From the NCBI GenBank assembly GCA_037178675.1, contig JAYMGJ010000492.1:1-60277 (forward strand): DNA of 60,277 nt, in the 5' to 3' direction. Position 1 is the stretch's first letter, and the number at the start of each line of letters is the position of its first letter. Under the pieces are notes generated by a model, which was not told where the DNA came from, made no database searches, and worked only from the letters and a program-made list of their open reading frames with translations. A program made the translations under genes and the position numbers. This DNA is from Scleroderma bovista. Lineage: Eukaryota; Basidiomycota; Agaricomycetes; Boletales; Sclerodermataceae. Positions 54,917-60,277 of the stretch are shown one piece after another.

Positions 54917-56253
54917 ATGCGGCCTCTTCGTCCAGAACAGCGCCGTCGTCTTCTTCAGTACATTGTCCCTGTGATGAGTCTCATCATTTGTGCCACAGCA
55001 AATATAATGGAGACAATGGTGAGGAAAGATCCAGAGCCCTATCATACCTCTATTCTTTCTGGAGAGGGCTGGGTAATGGAACTCCTCATGGGCCATCCAA
55101 AATGCATACACTGTGAACTTGGAATGCATGGTGAAGTCTTCAAGGAGCTGATTTCTGTCCTTCGAGGTCTTGGACATAGAAATTCAAAATTTGTCTCCTT
55201 GGAAGAGCAACTTGCCATATTTCTTTACACCTGTGTCACTGGATTGCCTATTAGGCATGTTGGAGAGCGATATCAACGATCAAATGATACAATTTCACGG
55301 TATGACAACCATTTAATGTTATACCTTAAAATCTATGTACTCACTATTTTGCAGTTACTTCCACAAAATGCTTAATATCTTTTCCTCCCCCCCATTCTAT
55401 ACAATGTTTGTGTTTCCACCCAGTGGTGATCCTGTCTCTCCAGAGATAAGAAATAATCCTAAATTTTGGCCCTACTTCAAGGATGCAATTGGTGCCCTTG
55501 ATGGCAGTCACATTTCTGCATCACCTCCTGCTCATTCCTGCTCAGCTTACCGAAACCGGAAAGGTTTTCTCTCTCAAAACTGCCTCTTTGCCTGTGGTTT
55601 CAACCTTCTCTTCACATACTCCCTGACTGGATGGGAAGGGTCTGCTTCTGATGCACGTCTCTATGATGATGCATGTTCAACAGACCTTTACATCCCTGAT
55701 GGAAAGTATCTACTTGGGGATCTAGGCTTTCCCTTGAAGAAATGCTTGCTTGTTCCATACCGTGGTGTACGATATCATCTTGCTGAGTGGGGTCGAGCAA
55801 ATGTCAGGTGAGAAAATGGTCTCTGCATAAAGTTTCCAGGTCTTATCACTTTCTGGCAGGCCAACCAACAAGAAAGAGCTATTTAACCTACGTCATGCCT
55901 CTGCACAGAATGTAATTGAGAGAATTTTTGGTGTTTTGAAACGCCGATTTCGAATACTCCTGCTTGCTGCCCCTTTCAGCCTTTCAACTCAAGCATGCAT
56001 CCCAACTGCCCTTTGTGCAATCCACAACTTCATTCGCATTCATGACCCATCAGAAGGTGATCCTCCCAATGATCAAGAAGAACAAGATCCTCAGGGTGGC
56101 TTGGGTGATCAAGAAGGATTAGCTGACCAAGGGGGGATGTTTGAGGTGGCAGATGACTTGGAGGCATGCGCATTGCGTGACCACATTGCAGAGAGGATGT
56201 GGCAGGATTATCAAGAGATTTTGGCAATCAGACAGGCTGATGAAACTCAATAG
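54917..56253 (+). CDS. Harbinger DDE nuclease (transposase), 409 aa, intact
   Basis: Exons 54917-55299, 55355-55807 and 55860-56253 total 1230 nt, all GT-AG, frame open throughout. The N-terminal region has a helix-turn-helix-like block (EEQLAIFLYTCVTGLPIRHV, QRSNDTISRYFH). The DDE core has Asp in AIGALDGSHIS, Asp in GWEGSASDARLYDD and Glu in NVIERIFGVLKRRF. GDLGFPL and RGVRYHL are typical nuclease blocks. Acidic C-terminal tail. ATG 54917 was chosen because it begins the conserved MRPLRPEQRRR; an in-frame ATG at 54887 is possible. It cleaves the element ends together with the Myb-like protein. Confidence 0.9.
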
Positions 56254-56424
56254 ATCTCTGAACTTGGGGGACAAAACCTGTACATTGTTCATGCTACTAG
56301 TAGTCAGTTTCAATACATTGTTACAAATCAAGCTACTATGACATATGGGCAAGAAATATAAAGTAGTACAGTGTAGTACAAGGAAACAATCAACTCATGG
56401 ATACAATAAAAAGATGTAACAACA

Positions 56425-57360
56425 ACTTGGGAGGATCACAATACACTGTTACGGACAGCAGCAATTTATTCCCCATCGGAAGCAAATGGGACATTCAACA
56501 ACGCAGAAGGAACCGTCTCCCCAGGTTCAATGTCGGCTTCACTACCAATGTCCTGGATAGCCTGGGTTCCTGCACCTTGCAGGATGATTTGGTGCACTAG
56601 GGAGTAGTACTCCCAGCCGTTGTTATGATAGTTGGCCATTAGCCTACCCTCCTGGCGTGAAAGAATTAGTTACATTCTCTTGGCGAGTAGGCGTAGTAGG
56701 CAGTTGCTTACCTTCATTTTCGTCCACCTGTCCCAGCCACTGATCTCCGATTTGGTCTGAACATTTGCCCCATTGATGGGGTCCCAACTCGCACCTGGAC
56801 GTTTCCTGTATGACTCAATAGCACTGTACACTTTCTTTAACTAGATCGTGTGGTAAATCAATGAGATCAGTACAACGATCAGCAGAAGACACACCTCTGC
56901 CCATTTATACTCGGCATTTGCTCCAGTCTTGGGGTTGGAGGGGAATTGTTGTGTAACGTGGGTAGCAGCGGCTTCGTATACAGAGGTAGGGAAGGTGGGC
57001 AAATCCCCGAGTCCGGAGCGCGCGGTGAGAAGAAACTGGAGAAGACAGAGGGTTTCGACGTGGGCCCATCGAGAGCGTGGTCTGTGGACTGCGTTCTGCA
57101 CCATTACGTTCTCCATGGGGTTGTTGAGCTGAGTAGACATCAGTTGGAGGGTGTAGTAACTACACAGGGCGCCGAAGCAGGCGATACCGAGGACGAGTTG
57201 TCTGCGACCTAGGGGTGCAGATGATGATAGTCGGATGGGGTTATGGCTCATCAGTTAGAAAGGATGTCAACAAAGTCCAGACTCCGCACAACGGGATGTC
57301 ATTGGATAACTATTCTCAACGCTAGCTAACAAGGGATAATGAAGGTTTCCGAACTGACTC
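56425..57360 (-). pseudogene. inverted truncated copy of the Harbinger Myb-like gene
   Basis: From the right terminus inward: MSHNPIRLSSSAPLGRRQLV (ATG 57249-57251) parallels the N-terminus of the forward gene at roughly two thirds identity. It then has ASWDPINGANVQTKSE, EISGWDRWTKMK and ANYHNNGWEYYS, and a truncated tail ending near 56425 in sequence matching about 53.8 kb. It retains the exon-2 acceptor that the forward copy lost. Confidence 0.8.
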
Positions 57361-57366
57361 TAAGTA

Positions 57367-57809
57367 GTTTGTCTCACTTGTCACTAACTCAACTTTCATA
57401 TAGGTTAATTGCTTTGTGTGGGTAGTTGTGATTAGGATTATATTATGTAATGTCTCTAACTACACCATGTATGTAGTAGTTAGTAATTGCTAATATATTT
57501 GTTGCTTTATATGCTAGTATTTGGAGTGCTATAAGAGTTTGAAAGAGTATGGTAATGGCATTAATGTCAATCCTAGTATATAGCCCTTGTGCTAGTCCCG
57601 GAAACACTAGACTGTACACATGGGAGGTGTTTGTAGAGGTCTGTACAGAGCAGTACAGACTCTGTGCACTCTGTGAAGCTCTGTATTAATGGGAACCTTT
57701 CTGTGGGCTCTGTGACTCTGTACAAGTCTGTGTGGCACTGTATAGGGAAGGGCTGGTTTGCTGATGACTTTTACTGCATGACTAACATTTTACCTTACTG
57801 ACCAACCAG
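57367..57809. other. right arm of the CATCAGCAAA element and intron 3' end
   Basis: No coding sequence. Contains the CTGTACAG-rich subterminal block (57610-57740), the right terminus at 57766 and the intron acceptor ACCAACCAG at 57801-57809. Confidence 0.5.
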
Positions 57810-58865
57810 GCCAGACAAGGAGATTGCTCATCAACTTGAATTTTACCATGTGATGCTGGTGCACTCCCCACACCTTGATGTTGACTTGGAGATGCTGGGG
57901 AGACTCACTTCCAAAAATCTGCACTTGTGTGAGTCTTTTATGTGTGCATATATTTGGCTTTGTCTAATTTTCTTTGTGCAGATTACATGGAGGATGAGTG
58001 AGCAGAGGTCAAATGATAGGGGGTCAGTCAAGCACACCAGTCTCACATTCTTGCTCTCAAATCATGAACCCTTCAAGCCACCAATTAGCAAGAAGGGAGA
58101 TAAGTCTGACCATGGATTTAATCACCAACAGATTGCACACATGCTTTGTCCCCACAAGAAACTGGATGCCTTTGATGTGAACTCAGCTAAGTATGTTCCT
58201 ACATATGTGCCAACATACTTACTAACTTGTTGTTTTAGAACCATCAAAGACCTTCAAGATGATAAAATCTCAGTAATGGCCTGCAACTGGCCAACAATCT
58301 TTTATGAAGACAATGTCTATGATCCCAAGAATTGGTTGGAGGGTTTGTTTTACAGTTATGCTGCACTGCATGTAGATTTTTATTTTATTTCAATCAACTA
58401 CTCAGCTGTTTTTTAACAGTTCTGTATACATCTCTTCATCACACCAACTGCTGCAGCAACAGATACCATCATGAGAGTCACCTCAAGACTGTTGAAGAAT
58501 CACCTCTGGGGTCTTGCCAGGGTAACACCCAAAATAATTGCTTATGTTCATGTTGTGGTACATTGACCTTATATGTGAAGGTCACTAACCAACTGCCCTT
58601 TTGATAGATGTATTTTACTCTGACCACTGCACCACGCTGGTGCCCTAATGTGGGCAACATGGACCTAAATTAAATGGCCAATCTCATCATTAGGTTACTC
58701 TCTGACCCAGATGACTGGAGTTGTGCAACTCTATGGTGGTGGAATTCATATGTTTCCTTTAGACCTACTCCTATGATTCTGACATTTGTTAGGCATGCTT
58801 TCCTGAAGACTGCAGTTCAGAAAAATGAAGAATCCAACAATGATATAACAGCCATTCATGCTTAA

Positions 58866-59971
58866 AGTGTGAAATTTTTCAAGAAGTGTCATATGGAGTG
58901 AGGCTATCAATTTGAGACCCCTGCATCTGAGGAGCCCATCATACCTTCCCCACTGCAGCAACAGCCTGTTGTCACTCCTCCAGCTCATTGTTTACATCAG
59001 TTTCCAGCATGTTCAGCACTGCTACTGCTGCCCAGGAATCAGATCTTTTATCTGTGCCATCAGATGATGGACTAGCCACTCACAAAACAGCCAAAGGTAA
59101 GAAGGCAGTTAAGAAATCCTGTAGACACAAGAATGGATTCTAAGCATCTTCAAGCTCACCATATTGCACTACTCATCACTTATTCTTATTCATTATTAGA
59201 TCACATTAGACTGCATTGTCATACTCTGTTCACTACCATATTTGGACACTTTCAAATATTTTGCATCACCTGTCGCTGTGCTTTTTGAACACTTTGTGTC
59301 AATTACACTTGTGGAGTGTATCATTTGTACAAGTTTAATAAATACATTTGTTATTGGCAGTACTAGAACTGGTGTGATCTGACAAGGAATTGAGATTCTG
59401 GCAAGGCATTACACTGCAAGCATTCCTCAATGTTTCATGACAAAACATTTTTTTTAAATAGAAGAAAGAGATACTCTCTTATTTTTAATTTTATTAAACA
59501 AAAAAGCTCAATATCATACAGAATCTTTTTTGTCTTTCTTTTTCCAAGACATGATTTGAGATCATTTCTTATGTTAGGACTATAAAAAATTTAACCACTT
59601 TCTTTTGCCTGTTCCTTGCAAAATAAATAAAGAAAAGACAATGTAACTTTTCTCAGAGCAAGTATTTTAGCATGTTTTATTAGAAATAAGACACGATATT
59701 ATTGTTGAAAACATGTTGAAAGAAAATAATAAATTTTTCTTCAAGAAACATGATTGTTCCTGGATGCTGATTGGCTGGCTAGAGTGTTATGACCAAAAAT
59801 ATGCATATTTCCTATACATTTATTCTTGTGGAAAAGAGTATCTTTTGATTCAAATTTTCACTGCAGGAAATTGAAAATGTCTGCTGTGAGAAAAGCTACA
59901 TTGTCTTTGCTTTATTTGTTGTCCAAGGGACAGCACCCAGGTGCAACACTAGGCAAAACACTTGTGGGCAT
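58866..59971. other. 3' flank of the divergent gene, AT-rich, no gene seen
   Basis: 58866-59150 may still be decayed 3' coding or UTR (GETPASEEP-like acidic stretch). AATAAATACA near 59338 could be a polyadenylation signal. 59430-59800 is strongly AT-rich with poly-A/T tracts. I see no terminal repeat that would close the Plavaka element. Confidence 0.35.
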
Positions 59972-60277
59972 TGTCACGCACTAAACAGGTTTAGTACAGT
60001 GAACATGGAAGATAACATCTATATCAAATGATCCTGATGTGAAGGATGAGTATGACAGACCCTCATCATAGCCATCTATTGCACGAGAAGACTATCATGA
60101 TGCAAGAGATGAATGCTGACATCTAGCAGTCATCCCTCGCATGAGAACCACCAAAAACTAGAAGAAACTGAAGGAACAACATCTATTATGATATATGCAC
60201 ACATCTGCAATCCAACTCCTAGAGTTTAAAAGTCCAGTCCATAGGACTGAAAAAAGACCGGAAACTGGACTGGACCA
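59972..60277 (+). mobile_element. 2-kb LTR-like element (family A/B/C), cut by the window end
   Basis: Starts TGTCACGCACTAAACAGG and follows the first 300 bp of the elements at 24518 and (reversed) 21769, including GTGAACATGGAAGATAAC and the later CTGCAATCCAACTCC. The remainder lies outside the window. Confidence 0.8.

Larger units (their letters stand above)
52715..57360 (+). mobile_element. PIF/Harbinger transposon, 4.65 kb, TAA target duplication
   Basis: The inverted ends read GAGTCAGTTTGGAAACCTTT (left) and GAGTCAGTTCGGAAACCTTC (right, reverse complement), flanked by TAA at 52712-52714 and 57361-57363, the 3-bp TWA duplication of this superfamily. It carries the expected two genes, a Myb/SANT-like protein and a DDE nuclease. 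The right end contains an inverted, diverged copy of the left 1.1 kb, so the terminal inverted repeats are effectively very long. Confidence 0.93.
49647..57766. mobile_element. composite DNA element with CATCAGCAAA inverted ends, in an intron
   Basis: Left end CATCAGCAAAACAGC; right end reverse complement CATCAGCAAACCAGC. Just inside both ends are inverted CTGTACAG-rich blocks (GTGTACAGGTCTGTACAGC left; GGTCTGTACAGAGCAGTAC right). The flanking dinucleotide AC could be a 2-bp target duplication. Contents: foldback satellite, 61-bp repeat, a solo LTR and a Harbinger transposon. It encodes no transposase of its own. Removing it leaves a normal-looking intron of about 60 bp. Confidence 0.6.
49296..58865 (+). 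pseudogene. uncharacterised fungal gene divergent from Plavaka; 8-kb element in its second intron
   Basis: ATG at 49296 (CACCATGGATGACTTTGCC). Exons: 49296-49423; 49478-49624 (HKLVCLTHPFGVPQIAFGVG); 57810-57928 (PDKEIAHQLEFYHVMLVHSP); about 57982-58190 (SNDRGSVKHTSLTF, KSDHGFNHQQIAHMLCP); 58239-58371 (VMACNWPTIFYEDNVYDP); 58420-58557 (ARVTPKIIAYVHVV); 58608-58865 (LLSDPDDWSCATLWWWN). Splicing 49624 to 57810 restores a Met codon and an open frame, so the 8.1-kb element sits in an intron. The exon 3/4 junction does not join in frame with the best splice sites, and a TAA at 58672-58674 interrupts the last exon. The motif order (R-S-x-D, KSDRGF, LLCP, WP-F-Y) matches, from memory, a large Agaricomycete family of unknown function (perhaps DUF6698; unsure). 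Its position suggests it is the second gene of the Plavaka-type transposon. Confidence 0.6.

Noticed and set aside
59430..59800. Origin or matrix-attachment region
   Set aside because: It is merely AT-rich with poly-A/T tracts; no specific motif supports such a call.

Overview
The window looks like a transposon graveyard from a mushroom-forming basidiomycete (Agaricomycetes). The evidence is short GT-AG introns of about 45-90 bp, KDZ and Plavaka-type transposases, a TET/JBP-like dioxygenase gene beside the KDZ gene, Harbinger and hAT elements, a tyrosine-recombinase (DIRS/Ngaro-like) retroelement, and a chromodomain Ty3/Gypsy element. All functional calls come from reading motifs; nothing was searched. 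I see no conserved housekeeping gene, tRNA, rRNA or CRISPR array.

Layout. 1-3.4 kb: GGCC-rich unknown DNA, then a decayed multi-exon gene of a transposon-associated type (minus). 3.8-6.9 kb: a minus-strand gene whose first exon encodes a near-copy of the histone H3 N-terminal tail followed by Cys-rich fingers; a 1.5-kb hAT-type non-autonomous element sits in a later exon with an 8-bp target duplication. 7.6-8.06 kb: a 70-bp satellite. 9.5-14.7 kb: a decayed TET/JBP-like 2-oxoglutarate dioxygenase gene and, directly downstream on the same strand, a decayed KDZ transposase gene. 16.5-17.8 kb: a possible small gene split by a 642-bp solo LTR. 18.07-18.7 kb: an intact four-exon zinc-finger gene (161 aa). 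18.8-22.5 kb: a GGCCTG satellite split by a 2.1-kb LTR-like element. 22.5-27.2 kb: a hAT transposase pseudogene split by a 1.24-kb solo LTR and a 2.3-kb LTR-like element.

27.9-59 kb is one old divergent gene pair blown apart by insertions. To the left runs a Plavaka (CACTA-like) transposase, 40.4 down to 27.9 kb. To the right runs an uncharacterised fungal gene, 49.3 to 58.9 kb. They share a promoter of about 230 bp once insertions are removed. Inside the Plavaka gene sit a DIRS/Ngaro element, three solo LTRs and a hAT-type MITE. The shared promoter was hit by a solo LTR, which was itself hit by a structurally complete Ty3/Gypsy chromovirus-type element (40.66-48.18 kb), which was hit by another copy of the same solo LTR. 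The largest intron of the right-hand gene holds an 8.1-kb DNA element that contains a foldback satellite, another solo LTR and a PIF/Harbinger transposon with an intact nuclease gene.

Two themes connect the window. First, almost every insertion can be dated relative to its neighbours, because target duplications are perfect or nearly so. Second, the old copies are broken mainly by CpG to TpG/CpA changes (CGA to TGA stops, CGG to TGG, CGC to CAC), while the youngest elements keep many CpGs. This implies cytosine methylation of transposons in this genome, which makes the TET/JBP-like enzyme beside the KDZ element and the histone-tail mimic especially interesting.
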